NCBI RefSeq assembly: GCF_015207755.1
Contig: NZ_JADEWH010000013.1
Coordinates: 92,377 to 156,376 of the forward strand
DNA: 64,000 nucleotides
Reading direction: 5' to 3'
Source: Nodularia sp. LEGE 06071
GTDB lineage: Bacteria; Cyanobacteriota; Cyanobacteriia; Cyanobacteriales; Nostocaceae
Shown here: piece by piece, positions 8,361-17,757 of the stretch
Layout: every line of letters starts with the position of its first letter
How positions within the stretch are numbered: position 1 is the stretch's first letter
The notes under the pieces: model-generated
What the model saw: the letters and a program-made list of their open reading frames with translations, nothing else
Told to the model about the DNA's origin: nothing
Database searches by the model: none
Program-made: the position numbers and the translations under genes

Positions 8361-11300
8361 CTACGAAGTTTGTTGCGGGGTTTGGAGGATGTCTCTGATG
8401 TAGGTTAAAAATGCTAAGGAGTTAAATTCTGCTGTTCCTCGACTATGTTTAAATAAAGCCAGTTCACCAATTGATTCATCTCCGATGAGATTTTGATAAG
8501 GATCTAATTTCAGTTCGATTTTACCCGATTTTTCATAACGGGAAAAATGAAATAAGGTTAAGCATTGCAAAATCTCATTTTTTAACTGGCTTTGGTTGGA
8601 AATTAGTCCTCTTCTAATATCTTCGTCATCCAGTATACCTTTATAAATGTTCAATAATGTTGCGTAAGACATCACACCGTTATAGTTATTATCTTTAGAA
8701 ACTGCGATTCCATTAAACAAGTTGAAAAATATCACAGATTGTTTATTGCTATCTTCTGCTAACTCGGTGAGTTCGATGGTATCTTGAATATATAATGATG
8801 TTGAGTTGATATTGTCTCCTACTTTGACTGCATAATATTTGTCAAAGAACATGGGATAAATTTTAATATCATCTCGTTCTGTTCTTAAAGCTGTAATCAC
8901 ATTTTTGGACATAAAAAATAGTCCATCATCTTCGGTTTGAGTAATATGTAATGTGCTGCTGTAAGGAACTTTCGCTATATAAATAAAATGTCTATATCCT
9001 TTTTTATACAGTTTATCTACATTCTCGACTATGACGCTGGGATATTCAAACATATCTTGATGATCATCATAGTTCTCTGAGAATGTTTTTAATAATCTCA
9101 ATTTCACTGTTTGCGGTTCAATTTGGAAATCTATAATTTCTCCCATCAGGTTAGATTTTTTTGTTTCGGTTCCCCATCTACTATCGCTGACTCGACTGGA
9201 AACTACAATAATCGCTAGTTTATCTAGTTCTTTAAATTCAAATTTATCTGGATTCTGTAAAGTAAATTTTTTGGGTAAGACAGAATACAAGGAACTTAAA
9301 GTGTTGAGAATTTTAAATTTATCCTTTGCAAAGGAAAACTCACTAATATCTATTCCCTGGGAGTTACTCCGAGATTTTTCGTTAAATAAATGGGATAATA
9401 CACCAGTCAAGGAAATTATGAATTTTTCTATGGGTGCATCATCAGTTTTGTTTTTGAGGTGTATCTTCAACATGGGAATAAATAACTTTGACTGTTCTTC
9501 TAGCAAGACATACAAACAAACATATGCTAGTAAACTGTAGGTGATTTTGTAAATAAACTCTTGATGAGAGTCTAGTTTTTCAGTTTCTGATTGATAAGGA
9601 AATATTAGTAAGTTACGCTGTGGAAAGTTGGCGTTATAAAATTTTTGGCATTTTTCATTTTTTGTTGGTAAAAATATTACGGGTAAAACACCAATATTCT
9701 GTTGTATATCATATTCGATGTTAAAGGTTTCTCTGTCATCAGTCTCTAAAAAGTTAATTTCGCTGATAGTCATTTTGGCTTGGAGACTGACAAGGGAGTT
9801 TGTCTGGGTGGTTGCTTCTCCTAAGTTGATGTATTTGAGACAATCTTTAGGATTTTTTTCTAACCCAGTTTTAAATAATGTATTTCTACCATCAATAGTA
9901 TCGATATCATTTTCTAAAATACTATATTTCACAGAAATATGTAGCGGATATTCTCTGCTAGGAAATTGAGTTTTACACTGGATGAGGTTTTGTAATACTT
10001 TTTTGAGTGTGTCGATTTTCTGTTGAACATTTACTTTCTTGAAACCTGCTATCCAACTTCTAAATAAATTTTCCTTCGCTTCATCATTACCACCCTGCAA
10101 TATTGGTAGGATATCTTTTTCAAATTTCTCCCTGGGATTATAGTTTAATTCATTTTGGGGGTGATAATTTTCATCTGAGGGATTTTCACGAGATGCAAAT
10201 ACAAAATAATACAATAATGCTATCTTTAAAACTTTATTAGCAAATATGGAGTTTCTAGATTCGTCTGCTATCTCTTGTTTATGTTCGTCACTATCTGGAT
10301 TTAACAGATTGAGATTATAATCAAAGACGGTTCTACCTCCATAGGCTTGAACTTTACCATCAAATTTCAACTTGATACCAAAGACAAATTCTACTTTTTC
10401 TCCATATTCATCTTCTGTTTCTCCTAAGTAACCTGCGATAATAGGGATAATCGGAAGCATATCAAATGCTTCACTCCGAGAAAATATATTTTGGTAATTA
10501 ACTTGTGTTTCCTGATAGTTAACTAAATATTCACCGTCTGCTTTACTGCTATCGTTAATGAAATCATCCAACAATTTCAATCTTCTGATTAAATCTGCTA
10601 AATATATTGTTCCTTTAAAGTTTTCATCACTAGCATTTTCGTTAACATTTTCGGAAAGAAATTCTAAATATCTAATCTTGGCTAGCCTTTTTAATTTACC
10701 TAATGTTTCTTGGTTAACCAGATTTTCTAATTTGTAGATATCAGAGTTACTATTCTCCTTTAAATTATCTAAAATATATTCTATATCTTCCCTCTCTGTG
10801 GAACTTGCAGCCACAAATTCCTTCTCTATATAGTTATTAATTCCCTCTAATAATTGTGAAGTAAAATCACGGGGTTTATCTACTGAAATTTTGAGTTTAT
10901 GCGCTTTTAGTAATTGTCTTTGTTTGCCGTCATCTTTTTTAAGTGTTAATCGCTGTTTTTGTAAGTTTTCACTTTTAGGAAAGCTATATGTTAGGTTAAA
11001 TTTTTCCGGTTTTCCGCGAAATGTCTGCAAATCACTGATGAGTTGTTTAATTAATGCAAATCTATCTGGAGAATCTGTCTTCTCAGAAATCTTGGTTAAG
11101 CTGTTCTGAATACAAGCGGTAATTTCTCTAATTTGTGCTGGAAATTTTTCTTGAGAACCAGAACTAAAGTTAAGGGTAGCTGTTTTGACTGATTTAGCGT
11201 TTCCTAAAGGACTGTCTACTTGTAAAGCAGCTATTTGAGTGGCTATTTTATTAATATCAATTAGTAGCCATTTATTGTTGTTACGGATTTCAAATATCTG

Positions 11301-11387
11301 TTCGTTTTTTAAAGCTTGTAATATCTTGGTTAATAAATCAGTATAATCCACATTGGCTAAGTCGGGATTTGTTGTTATTTTATTCAC
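8361..11387 (-). CDS. Uncharacterised 1008-aa protein, first gene of an unknown operon
   Basis: A very large, charged, Lys/Glu/Asn-rich soluble protein with no signal peptide. It starts at a GTG (11387) with an AGGG-containing weak ribosome site 10 nt upstream. Residues 1-300 are mostly helical. The middle contains beta-rich segments (VEFVFGIKLKFDGKVQAYGG; LHISVKYSIL). The last ~300 residues alternate strands and helices (KLAIIVVSSRVSDSRWGTE, HFIYIAKVPYSSTLHI, SVIFFNLFNGIAVSKD) and end in RGTAEFNSLAFLTYIRDIL. That rhythm loosely recalls RNase H/PIWI-type folds, but no acidic catalytic set is visible and I do not assign it. Size, AT-richness and the two small downstream partners suggest a multi-gene accessory, perhaps defence, system. 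Confidence 0.8.
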   Translation of the reverse strand: MNKITTNPDLANVDYTDLLTKILQALKNEQIFEIRNNNKWLLIDINKIATQIAALQVDSPLGNAKSVKTATLNFSSGSQEKFPAQIREITACIQNSLTKISEKTDSPDRFALIKQLISDLQTFRGKPEKFNLTYSFPKSENLQKQRLTLKKDDGKQRQLLKAHKLKISVDKPRDFTSQLLEGINNYIEKEFVAASSTEREDIEYILDNLKENSNSDIYKLENLVNQETLGKLKRLAKIRYLEFLSENVNENASDENFKGTIYLADLIRRLKLLDDFINDSSKADGEYLVNYQETQVNYQNIFSRSEAFDMLPIIPIIAGYLGETEDEYGEKVEFVFGIKLKFDGKVQAYGGRTVFDYNLNLLNPDSDEHKQEIADESRNSIFANKVLKIALLYYFVFASRENPSDENYHPQNELNYNPREKFEKDILPILQGGNDEAKENLFRSWIAGFKKVNVQQKIDTLKKVLQNLIQCKTQFPSREYPLHISVKYSILENDIDTIDGRNTLFKTGLEKNPKDCLKYINLGEATTQTNSLVSLQAKMTISEINFLETDDRETFNIEYDIQQNIGVLPVIFLPTKNEKCQKFYNANFPQRNLLIFPYQSETEKLDSHQEFIYKITYSLLAYVCLYVLLEEQSKLFIPMLKIHLKNKTDDAPIEKFIISLTGVLSHLFNEKSRSNSQGIDISEFSFAKDKFKILNTLSSLYSVLPKKFTLQNPDKFEFKELDKLAIIVVSSRVSDSRWGTETKKSNLMGEIIDFQIEPQTVKLRLLKTFSENYDDHQDMFEYPSVIVENVDKLYKKGYRHFIYIAKVPYSSTLHITQTEDDGLFFMSKNVITALRTERDDIKIYPMFFDKYYAVKVGDNINSTSLYIQDTIELTELAEDSNKQSVIFFNLFNGIAVSKDNNYNGVMSYATLLNIYKGILDDEDIRRGLISNQSQLKNEILQCLTLFHFSRYEKSGKIELKLDPYQNLIGDESIGELALFKHSRGTAEFNSLAFLTYIRDILQTPQQTS

Positions 11388-11515
11388 TTTGATAACCCTG
11401 ATAATTTAAATTAATTCAATTAATAATTGAGTATAAAATAGAGGAATTAATAAGTCAATAACAGTAAAATTACTGCTAAGTAAAATATTTTGATAACTTG
11501 ATGTTTAGTAGTCAT

Positions 11516-11541
11516 AAAAAAAGTCCACTTGCGCGGACTTT
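11516..11541 (-). terminator. Rho-independent terminator after purQ
   Basis: On the minus strand an AAAGTCC...GGACTTT stem is followed directly by a run of T residues. It lies ~30 bp beyond the purQ stop and separates purQ from the unknown operon. Confidence 0.8.
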
Positions 11542-11570
11542 GATGCAGTTTAATTTGTAGAAAAATAAAG

Positions 11571-12248
11571 TTACGCCAAGGCTGCTATTTTCTCTAACAA
11601 CCCTTGAAATAATCTCAACCCGTCACTACACCCCAGCGCGGCATCTGATGCCCTTTCTGGGTGCGGCATCATGCCTAAAACGTTGCCTTGTCGATTGCAA
11701 ATGCCGGCGATGTTGTTGAGTGAACCGTTGGGATTTTCTCCTGCATAGCGGAAGACGACTTGCCCATGATCTTCAATGGCTGATAAAGTTGCTGGATCAG
11801 CATAAAATCGCCCTTCACCGTGGGCAATGGGTAAAGTGATAGTTTCACCTGTTGTATAGGATTGCGTCCAATTGGTGTCGGTACGCTCAACTTGCAAGGG
11901 GACGCGATCGCATATAAAATGCAAATCCCGATTCCTCGTTAATGCCCCTGGTAACAACCCTGCTTCAGTTAATACCTGAAAACCATTGCAAATACCAAGA
12001 ACAAACTTACCTTGTTTAGCATGGTTAATCACCTGCTGCATCACAGGCGAGAACTGAGCGATCGCACCACAGCGCAGATAATCCCCGTAACTAAAACCAC
12101 CAGGTACAATTACCACATCCACATCAGCGATGTCTGTTTCTTGATGCCAAACCATGCGAGTCGGTTGACCCAGCAAGTCTCTGGTCACATAAGCCACATC
12201 GCGATCGCAATTAGAACCCGGAAAAACCAAAACCCCAAATTTCATCAT
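11571..12248 (-). CDS. purQ: Phosphoribosylformylglycinamidine synthase glutaminase subunit (PurQ)
   Basis: Supplies ammonia from glutamine to PurL in the fourth step of purine synthesis, in a PurS-PurL-PurQ complex. The 225-aa protein is a class I glutamine amidotransferase: [15 protein letters not shown] forms the oxyanion region, Cys87 in GICNGFQ is the nucleophile, and the C-terminal MPHPERA holds the catalytic His and Glu. Two ATG codons open the frame (12248, 12245). It follows purS on the same strand across a ~100-bp gap of heptanucleotide repeats, so the two are probably co-transcribed. purL is not in the window. Confidence 0.97.
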   Translation of the reverse strand: MMKFGVLVFPGSNCDRDVAYVTRDLLGQPTRMVWHQETDIADVDVVIVPGGFSYGDYLRCGAIAQFSPVMQQVINHAKQGKFVLGICNGFQVLTEAGLLPGALTRNRDLHFICDRVPLQVERTDTNWTQSYTTGETITLPIAHGEGRFYADPATLSAIEDHGQVVFRYAGENPNGSLNNIAGICNRQGNVLGMMPHPERASDAALGCSDGLRLFQGLLEKIAALA

Positions 12249-12349
12249 TTAGTCAGTAGTCATTGGTCATTAGTCAATGGGAGTGGGGAGTGGGGAGTGG
12301 GGAGTGGGAAATTCATCTTCTCCCGTTCTCCCTCATTCCCCAACCCCTG
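12249..12349. repeat. Heptanucleotide arrays between purS and purQ
   Basis: A GTCATTG/GTCATTA array is followed by about four GGGGAGT units (12280-12310) and a C-rich tail. Together they fill the gap between two genes whose products form one complex. Confidence 0.85.
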
Positions 12350-12628
12350 TTAAATGACTCCCGTTTGTGTTTCCACCTCTATCAAATCAAAGCGATAATT
12401 TTCAATCACCGGATTTGCTAGCATTTGGTCACAGATACGTTCAAGGTCTTGACGCGCTTTAATCTCTTCAGTCGAAGTGATGGTTAGTTCAATGTACTTA
12501 CCAATCCGCACCTGTTCAACATTGTTGTATCCCAGCTGCTGGAGACCGGATTGTACAGCCACACCAGCAGGGTCTAGAACTGAAGGACGAAGCGTCACGA
12601 AAATTTTAGCTATATACTTCCTTTGCAC
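12350..12628 (-). CDS. purS: Phosphoribosylformylglycinamidine synthase subunit PurS
   Basis: Small structural subunit that bridges PurL and PurQ in the bacterial/archaeal-type FGAM synthase. At 92 aa it has the family length. The opening RKYIAKIFVTLRPSVLDPAG and the following SGLQQLGYNNVEQVRIGKYIEL are the usual PurS pattern. The start is a GTG at 12628, which gives the normal N-terminus. It lies upstream of purQ on the same strand. Confidence 0.95.
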   Translation of the reverse strand: MQRKYIAKIFVTLRPSVLDPAGVAVQSGLQQLGYNNVEQVRIGKYIELTITSTEEIKARQDLERICDQMLANPVIENYRFDLIEVETQTGVI

Positions 12629-12773
12629 AGGCTTTTTGCTGAATGCTGCGATCGCTATACTATAACTTTCTGCCCCAACTGAGTGAAAATAAGATGATGA
12701 AGCGGTTACAGTTAAGTAATTAGTTAGCCAATATAACAGCTTCTACTACAGTGGCGAATTTAAATAATTATCT

Positions 12774-13181
12774 ATGAGAGCCATACACACCCGCAGTCAA
12801 GAGCGGATTTTGAGCCTACTGAAAACCATCCAACAAGGTATTTCTGCCCAAGATATTTACGTAGAATTACGGAATCGAAATCAGAGCATGGGTTTAGCAA
12901 CGGTTTACCGCTCCCTAGAGGCCTTAAAACTAGAAGGTATGGTGCAGGTCAGGACTTTGGCTAACGGTGAAGCCCTCTATAACCTAGCCCAACAAGACAA
13001 ACACCACCTCACTTGCCTCCAGTGTGGCGTTTCAATTCCGATTAATCAATGTCCCGTTCATAACCTAGAAGGCGAGTTGGAATCCAGCCACAAGTTTAAA
13101 ATTTTTTACCACACACTGGAATTTTTTGGTTTGTGTAGTCAATGCCAAATCAATCAAACTGCTGGTGTAGGTGTACATTAA
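12774..13181 (+). CDS. zur: Fur-family regulator, Zur/FurB type
   Basis: A 135-aa DNA-binding metalloregulator. The N-terminal winged helix includes SAQDIYVELRNRNQSMGLATVYRSLEAL. The C-terminal dimerisation domain has HHLTCLQCG (Cys81/Cys84) and CSQC (Cys121/Cys124), the two CxxC pairs that hold a structural zinc. The short form lacking an N-terminal extension, and the wording of the helix-turn-helix, match what I recall of Nostoc FurB, which acts as Zur (zinc-dependent repressor of zinc uptake genes) and has also been linked to oxidative stress. Fur proper and PerR differ in this region. It is divergent from purS; no zinc transport gene is adjacent. Confidence 0.85.
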   Translation: MRAIHTRSQERILSLLKTIQQGISAQDIYVELRNRNQSMGLATVYRSLEALKLEGMVQVRTLANGEALYNLAQQDKHHLTCLQCGVSIPINQCPVHNLEGELESSHKFKIFYHTLEFFGLCSQCQINQTAGVGVH

Positions 13182-13264
13182 AAAAAATTATGAGTTAAAA
13201 GTTATTAATTGCAAAATTTTAACTTTTAACTCTGTTTATGACAGACGTGATTGATCACGCTTTT

Positions 13265-14266
13265 TTAGCTTGAACGTTTCTGATTTCCCCCTGATGCCTC
13301 ACCGCCAAACAAAGGGTTAGCAGAACCATCAGAAACAATAGAACGCATCCCTTCTAAAGTAGCAGGAATACTGCGGGGGTCCATAAACATCACCTTACTG
13401 CTGTCACTACTGCCAATCTTCGTACCCATTTCCAAATAATTTTGGGCAAGTAAAAACTGTAATGCTTCTTGTGCGCCTGGTTCAGCATTCAGAGTTTTGG
13501 TAATGATTTGCAGTGCTTCTGATGTTGCTTGTGCCTTCAGAACCTGTTGCTGACGTTCAGCTTGAGCTTGCAATACAATAGATTTTTGTTGCGCTTCAGC
13601 ATGGAGAATCGTGGATTTTTGCCGAGCTTCAGCGTCCAAAATTTGCGCCTCAGCCTTACCCCTAGCGCTATTAACAGCAGATTCCCGTTCACCCTCGGAA
13701 GTGAGAATTGCCGCCCGTCTGCGCCGTTCTGCCGCCATTTGCAACTCCATTGATTCTCGCACCGTCTGGGATGGCACAATATCTCGCAATTCCACCCGCG
13801 TGATTTTTACGCCCCAAGGATCAGTCGCAATATCTAACTCACGCAATAACATTTCATTGATTTGAGAACGGGCGGTAAAGGTTTTATCTAACTCCAGTTG
13901 TCCCATTTCCGAGCGAATTTGAGTTAGCACCAAGTTCGTCATGGCTGCGTGCAGATTTTCTACCTTATACCAAGCTTTTGCCATATCTACAATCTGCCAG
14001 TAAACCACCGCATCAACTTCAATACCCACGTTGTCGCGAGTAATACATTTTTGGGGAGGAATATCTAAGACCTTTTCGCGAATGGTTTGTTGGTAGACGA
14101 TTTTATCTAAAAAAGGGATGACAAAATTCAGCCCTGGCCCCAGCTTTTGGTTATAGCTACCCAATCTTTCTACTAAGACTTCATTACCTTGATTGACAAC
14201 TTTCACAGATCCTGCAACCGCAGAACCACCAAGCGCCAAGAAGATGAGTAATATAAATTGCTCCAT
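13265..14266 (-). CDS. SPFH/stomatin-type membrane protein (slipin/QmcA-like)
   Basis: A 333-aa member of the SPFH (stomatin/prohibitin/flotillin) superfamily, which oligomerises at membrane microdomains. Residues 1-20 form the N-terminal membrane anchor. The SPFH domain includes [27 protein letters not shown] and [14 protein letters not shown] long Ala/Glu/Gln-rich coiled coil follows (~165-255, [15 protein letters not shown]). An NfeD-like protein is encoded ~325 bp upstream on the same strand; SPFH and NfeD proteins are known functional partners. The precise role in cyanobacteria is not established. Confidence 0.92.
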   Translation of the reverse strand: MEQFILLIFLALGGSAVAGSVKVVNQGNEVLVERLGSYNQKLGPGLNFVIPFLDKIVYQQTIREKVLDIPPQKCITRDNVGIEVDAVVYWQIVDMAKAWYKVENLHAAMTNLVLTQIRSEMGQLELDKTFTARSQINEMLLRELDIATDPWGVKITRVELRDIVPSQTVRESMELQMAAERRRRAAILTSEGERESAVNSARGKAEAQILDAEARQKSTILHAEAQQKSIVLQAQAERQQQVLKAQATSEALQIITKTLNAEPGAQEALQFLLAQNYLEMGTKIGSSDSSKVMFMDPRSIPATLEGMRSIVSDGSANPLFGGEASGGNQKRSS

Positions 14267-14591
14267 TTATTTATTCTCCTAATTTCTGAGTAATACCTAT
14301 GAAACAGGGAATGGGGACTTGGAAGAGGCAGAGGAGCAGGGGGCAGGGTGCAGAGGGGAGTAAATTGGACTTGTACCAAAATCCTTCTCCCTTTCTCCTC
14401 CTCTTCTTCTATACACAGTCCTGCCTGTCTGCCTTTGAGCCTGTTTTGCCCCCTAAATTCCCCTAGTTTGGGGGACGAGTGAAAATTCTTGTTCCCCCAT
14501 AATTGGGGGTTAGGGGGCGATTCGATCACTTGTGTGTACACCGTAGCTCTTCTTCTAGGGACTGGGGACTAGGATTTTTGACTCAGCACAC
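14267..14591. repeat. Repeat-filled gap between the nfeD-like and SPFH genes
   Basis: No gene. It holds a G-rich tandem of the GAGGCAGAGGAGCAGG family (about 14318-14358) and a dispersed palindromic element at ~14450-14521. The palindromic element has CCCCCTAAATTCCCC and GGGGG arms that could fold into a long hairpin. The element could separate expression of the two partner genes. Confidence 0.75.
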
Positions 14592-15029
14592 TCAACGCAA
14601 GAGATAATCTGGCATCACAATCAAGGTAGTGCCTTCTCTTCTGACTACATAAACTCTTTGATTGGGTGCTACGCTGAGTTGTTCGTCGTCACATTGTGCG
14701 CGCCAAGAATTGCCCTCGTATAGTACCCGCCCGGATTGCCCAGCCGGGATTTCTGTTAAGGTTTCGGCTAAAACTGTATCCTGCATTTTCGACTTGCGCC
14801 GGCGCGGTTGCAAAAACTTCCGAGAAAGCAAAATCAAAGCTGTGGAAAGCAGTAACCAAACCGCAACTTGCAGCCATAAATTCCCCAAACCCACTACAGA
14901 CAGTAGCGCCACGATCAAGGCACTAATTCCCATCATGAATTCGACAAAAGCCGATGGTAAGAACAGTTCTATTAAGCACAGAACAGATCCTGCCAGTAGC
15001 CATATTAAGGTATAACTTGGCATAGGCAT
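14592..15029 (-). CDS. NfeD-like membrane protein
   Basis: At 145 aa it is a short-form NfeD protein without the ClpP-like protease domain. Residues ~6-70 form two or three hydrophobic helices (TLIWLLAGSVLCLIELFLPS, LIVALLSVVGLGNLWLQVAV). The C-terminal ~60 residues form an OB-fold beta barrel (AGQSGRVLYEGNSWRAQCDD...VYVVRREGTTLIV). Proteins of this type partner with SPFH proteins such as the one encoded just downstream. An alternative start two codons later (15023) is possible. Confidence 0.88.
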   Translation of the reverse strand: MPMPSYTLIWLLAGSVLCLIELFLPSAFVEFMMGISALIVALLSVVGLGNLWLQVAVWLLLSTALILLSRKFLQPRRRKSKMQDTVLAETLTEIPAGQSGRVLYEGNSWRAQCDDEQLSVAPNQRVYVVRREGTTLIVMPDYLLR

Positions 15030-15262
15030 AGCGCCATCCTAGACTCTACATTCATCTAAATGTATTTCTGAGATTAGATACACCCAGACTGTGACCGTTT
15101 ACGGAAAATCAAACTTGATCTTTTGAGGATCATGTTTGATTAACTTCAGTAACAAGCTGTAATCATGGGTACAGGAATCCAGTCTATTCTAGCGTTCACC
15201 TCTTTGAAACTTAAATTTAATCGAAATTCACAAGTTGGTTTATTTTTTGACTTTATACATTC

Positions 15263-17215
15263 ATGATTTCGACACAGCGAATAATTTATTGCGTCAATCC
15301 AGGCTGTACTCACCCCATTAATCCTGTGGGGGAGAGTGTTTGTGCAAGTTGCCAAACTCCTTTAGTTCACCGCTATCTCTGGGCTAGTGGTTCCTTAGCA
15401 GCTGCCATTTTACCCAAAACTAAAGTGCTAGATAGGTATGAGGTGATCACACCGCAGGTTTGGTTAGATACTCAGCCGGGGTTACCGCCAACAGTTCCTG
15501 AAGAGTTACCAAAAGAGGTTATCCCTTATTTAAGGCTATACCAAGAGCGTTTGCACCTACCGGAAGTGTATGGCTTGGTTTACGCCGCAGAAGCAGGTGC
15601 AGATGATATCCTCTTGCTGGAAAATGTGCCGATAGATGAGACAGGAAATCTTTACCCCAGCATTGCGGAAGCATGGGAAAAAGCCACGGCGGTGAGACAA
15701 GTTTACTGGCTATGGCAAATTCTCCAACTGTGGAAACCTTTATCAGAGTTAGGAGTTGCCCATAGTTTACTGATGCCAGATAATTTGCGATCGCAAGGTT
15801 GGTGTGTCCGACTATTGGAACTTCACCACACAGCAGCTACTCAGAAACCGAGTTTGGCTGATTTAGCTCAATCTTGGCAGCCTTGGGTGGCATCTGTAAA
15901 TACCCCAGTATCCCAAGAATTAGAAAATATCGTGCAACAGATGTGTAGCACTGAGATAGAGTTAAAAACCATTTCTACTCAACTCAATACCTTATTACTT
16001 GCAACGGCGGCAGAATTACCATTCAGCCTGAAAGTGGCAGGGGCAACCGATGTTGGACCCCAATTGCGGCAAAATGAAGATAATTGTTATCCGATGGCTA
16101 CTAGCGACCTAGATGACCCCATACTGCCACGATTGACGATTGTTTGTGATGGCATTGGTGGACACCAAGGCGGTGAGGTTGCTAGTCAATTGGCTGTACA
16201 GTCACTGAAATTGCAAATCCGGGCGTTGTTAACGGAAGTAGAAGCACAAACTGAACCAGTTCCGCCTGATTTATTCCAAGAACAACTAGAAGCCAGTTTG
16301 CGGGTCGTGAATAACGTCCTATGCGCTTGTAATGACGAACAGAAACGCCAAGGCAGAGAACGCATGGCCACAACCCTGGTGATGGCAGTACAAGTGCCGC
16401 AACGAGTGCCAACGACCTCTGGATGGCAATCAGATAATGCCCATGAACTTTATTTAGCTAATATTGGCGATAGTCGTGCTTATTGGATAACTCCCAACTA
16501 CTGCCAGTTACTAACAGTAGATGATATTGTGGCGACGCGAGAAGTGCGTTCTGCCCGCAGTCTATATCGTCCAGCGCTAGAGAGAATAGATGCAACTGCC
16601 CTCACCCAAGCATTGGGGACAAAAGATGCCGAATTTCTACACATTGTAATTAAACGCTTTATTGTGGAAGAAGACGGAGTATTGCTGCTGTGTTCGGATG
16701 GTTTAAGTGATCATAATTGGGTAGAAAAATCTTGGCAGGATTATGTCATCCCTGTATTAGCAGGTCAAATTTCAGTTGCAGATACTGTCAGCAATTGGAT
16801 TAATTTCGCAAATGAGAAAAATGGTCATGATAATACTTCTGTCGTGATGACTCTTTGCCGAGTATCCAGAGAATATTTAGTGCCAGTCACTCCATTATTG
16901 CTTCCTGAAGAACCTGAAAAACTTGAAGAACTTGAAGAACCTGAAGAAGAATCTTCCTTGGCGGAAAGTTCCCAAGCACTACTGGATTTGGATTTGACAC
17001 TTGATAATCTGCCAGATTCACCCATCCCTACCCCAGTCAAATCACCAATTCAGCGTAAACCTGTGGTGCTAATTGGGGGATTATTGGCTGTGCTGGTAGC
17101 GGCTACAAGTCTGGGATTATTGGCTTGGTGGGAAGTTAATCCGCAAGGATTTCAACAGATATGTCGGCAACTTCCCCAAAGAATCCAACCAATATGTCCC
17201 AAACCAAGTAAGTAG
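15263..17215 (+). CDS. PP2C-type phosphatase with zinc-ribbon, kinase-like region and C-terminal anchor
   Basis: A 650-aa multidomain protein. Cys10, Cys15, Cys27 and Cys30 form an N-terminal zinc-ribbon-like knuckle. Residues ~45-245 (LPEVYGLVYAAEAGADDILLLENVPI, ELGVAHSLLMPDNL) look like a degenerate Ser/Thr kinase-type fold without its catalytic motifs. A PP2C (PPM) phosphatase domain spans ~270-530 with metal-binding motifs RQNEDNCY, CDGIGGHQGGEVAS, IGDSRAYW and SDGLSDH. An acidic Glu/Pro linker and a single transmembrane helix (~606-628) close the protein, so the catalytic part is probably cytoplasmic and tethered. It likely removes phosphate from Ser/Thr residues; the target is unknown. 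Confidence 0.9.
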   Translation: MISTQRIIYCVNPGCTHPINPVGESVCASCQTPLVHRYLWASGSLAAAILPKTKVLDRYEVITPQVWLDTQPGLPPTVPEELPKEVIPYLRLYQERLHLPEVYGLVYAAEAGADDILLLENVPIDETGNLYPSIAEAWEKATAVRQVYWLWQILQLWKPLSELGVAHSLLMPDNLRSQGWCVRLLELHHTAATQKPSLADLAQSWQPWVASVNTPVSQELENIVQQMCSTEIELKTISTQLNTLLLATAAELPFSLKVAGATDVGPQLRQNEDNCYPMATSDLDDPILPRLTIVCDGIGGHQGGEVASQLAVQSLKLQIRALLTEVEAQTEPVPPDLFQEQLEASLRVVNNVLCACNDEQKRQGRERMATTLVMAVQVPQRVPTTSGWQSDNAHELYLANIGDSRAYWITPNYCQLLTVDDIVATREVRSARSLYRPALERIDATALTQALGTKDAEFLHIVIKRFIVEEDGVLLLCSDGLSDHNWVEKSWQDYVIPVLAGQISVADTVSNWINFANEKNGHDNTSVVMTLCRVSREYLVPVTPLLLPEEPEKLEELEEPEEESSLAESSQALLDLDLTLDNLPDSPIPTPVKSPIQRKPVVLIGGLLAVLVAATSLGLLAWWEVNPQGFQQICRQLPQRIQPICPKPSK

Positions 17216-17345
17216 AGAGTCTGACAAATGACAAATGACAAATGACCAATGACTATTTGTTGTAGAATTAAATTTGTCGTCGAAGCGCACAGCAAAACAA
17301 AAGCGGGTTTTTAACTATCCGAATGTCGCTGACTAACCACTATTA

Positions 17346-17375
17346 AAGCCTGCATGGGCAGGCTTGGTTTGTATA
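17346..17375 (+). terminator. Hairpin terminator after the PP2C gene
   Basis: An 8-bp stem, AAGCCTGC...GCAGGCTT (17346-17365), with a 4-nt loop is followed by a short T-containing tract. It lies ~130 bp after the PP2C stop; a heptanucleotide ACAAATG array (17224-17252) sits between. Confidence 0.6.
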
Positions 17376-17479
17376 GCAGTTACAGAGGCAGAGGCGTAAA
17401 ACAAAGCTTCTGTCCCTATGGGAGCTTAAAATTTACTGTTACAAACAGTTGATTTTTCAAGAAAGCAGTTCAGTGAGGA

Positions 17480-17752
17480 ATGCAGGTGGAGATGCTTGTG
17501 GAACAGCAAAAGCTAGATATAAATGTTGCTATGAAAGTTGGCGATCGCGTCCGTGTTAAAGAGTCGGTTGTAGTATATCATGAGCCTGATCATCGCGGTC
17601 AGGCTTGTGACATCAAAGGTACAGAAGGTGAAGTCATCGGTATTGCTACTGAATGGCAAGGTAGACCAGTCAGCGCTAATCTGCCAATTTTAGTCAGGTT
17701 TACTAAAAAATTTAAAGCTCATTTACGTGAAAATGAGCTAGAAGTCATTTAA
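17480..17752 (+). CDS. ftrV: Ferredoxin-thioredoxin reductase, variable (alpha) chain
   Basis: Non-catalytic subunit of the heterodimeric enzyme that passes electrons from photosystem I-reduced ferredoxin to thioredoxin for light regulation of metabolism. The SH3-like barrel is recognised by MKVGDRVRVKESVVVYH, GTEGEVIGI, EWQGRPVSANLPILVRF and FKAHLRENELEVI. As drawn it is 90 aa. The family is usually ~74 aa, which would correspond to the in-frame ATG at 17531, so the first 17 residues may be non-coding or a lineage extension. The catalytic beta subunit (ftrC) is not in the window. Confidence 0.93.
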   Translation: MQVEMLVEQQKLDINVAMKVGDRVRVKESVVVYHEPDHRGQACDIKGTEGEVIGIATEWQGRPVSANLPILVRFTKKFKAHLRENELEVI

Positions 17753-17757
17753 ATGAC

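Noticed and set aside
6913..11387. Reading the unknown operon as a known Argonaute, CRISPR or restriction system
   Set aside because: No helicase, methyltransferase, Cas or catalytic nuclease motif is visible in any of the three proteins, so no known system can be named.
14450..14521. Possible terminator or riboswitch between the NfeD-like and SPFH genes
   Set aside because: The CCCCCTAAATT...GGGGG palindrome looks like a dispersed Nostocales repeat rather than a gene-specific element; there is no T run in place.
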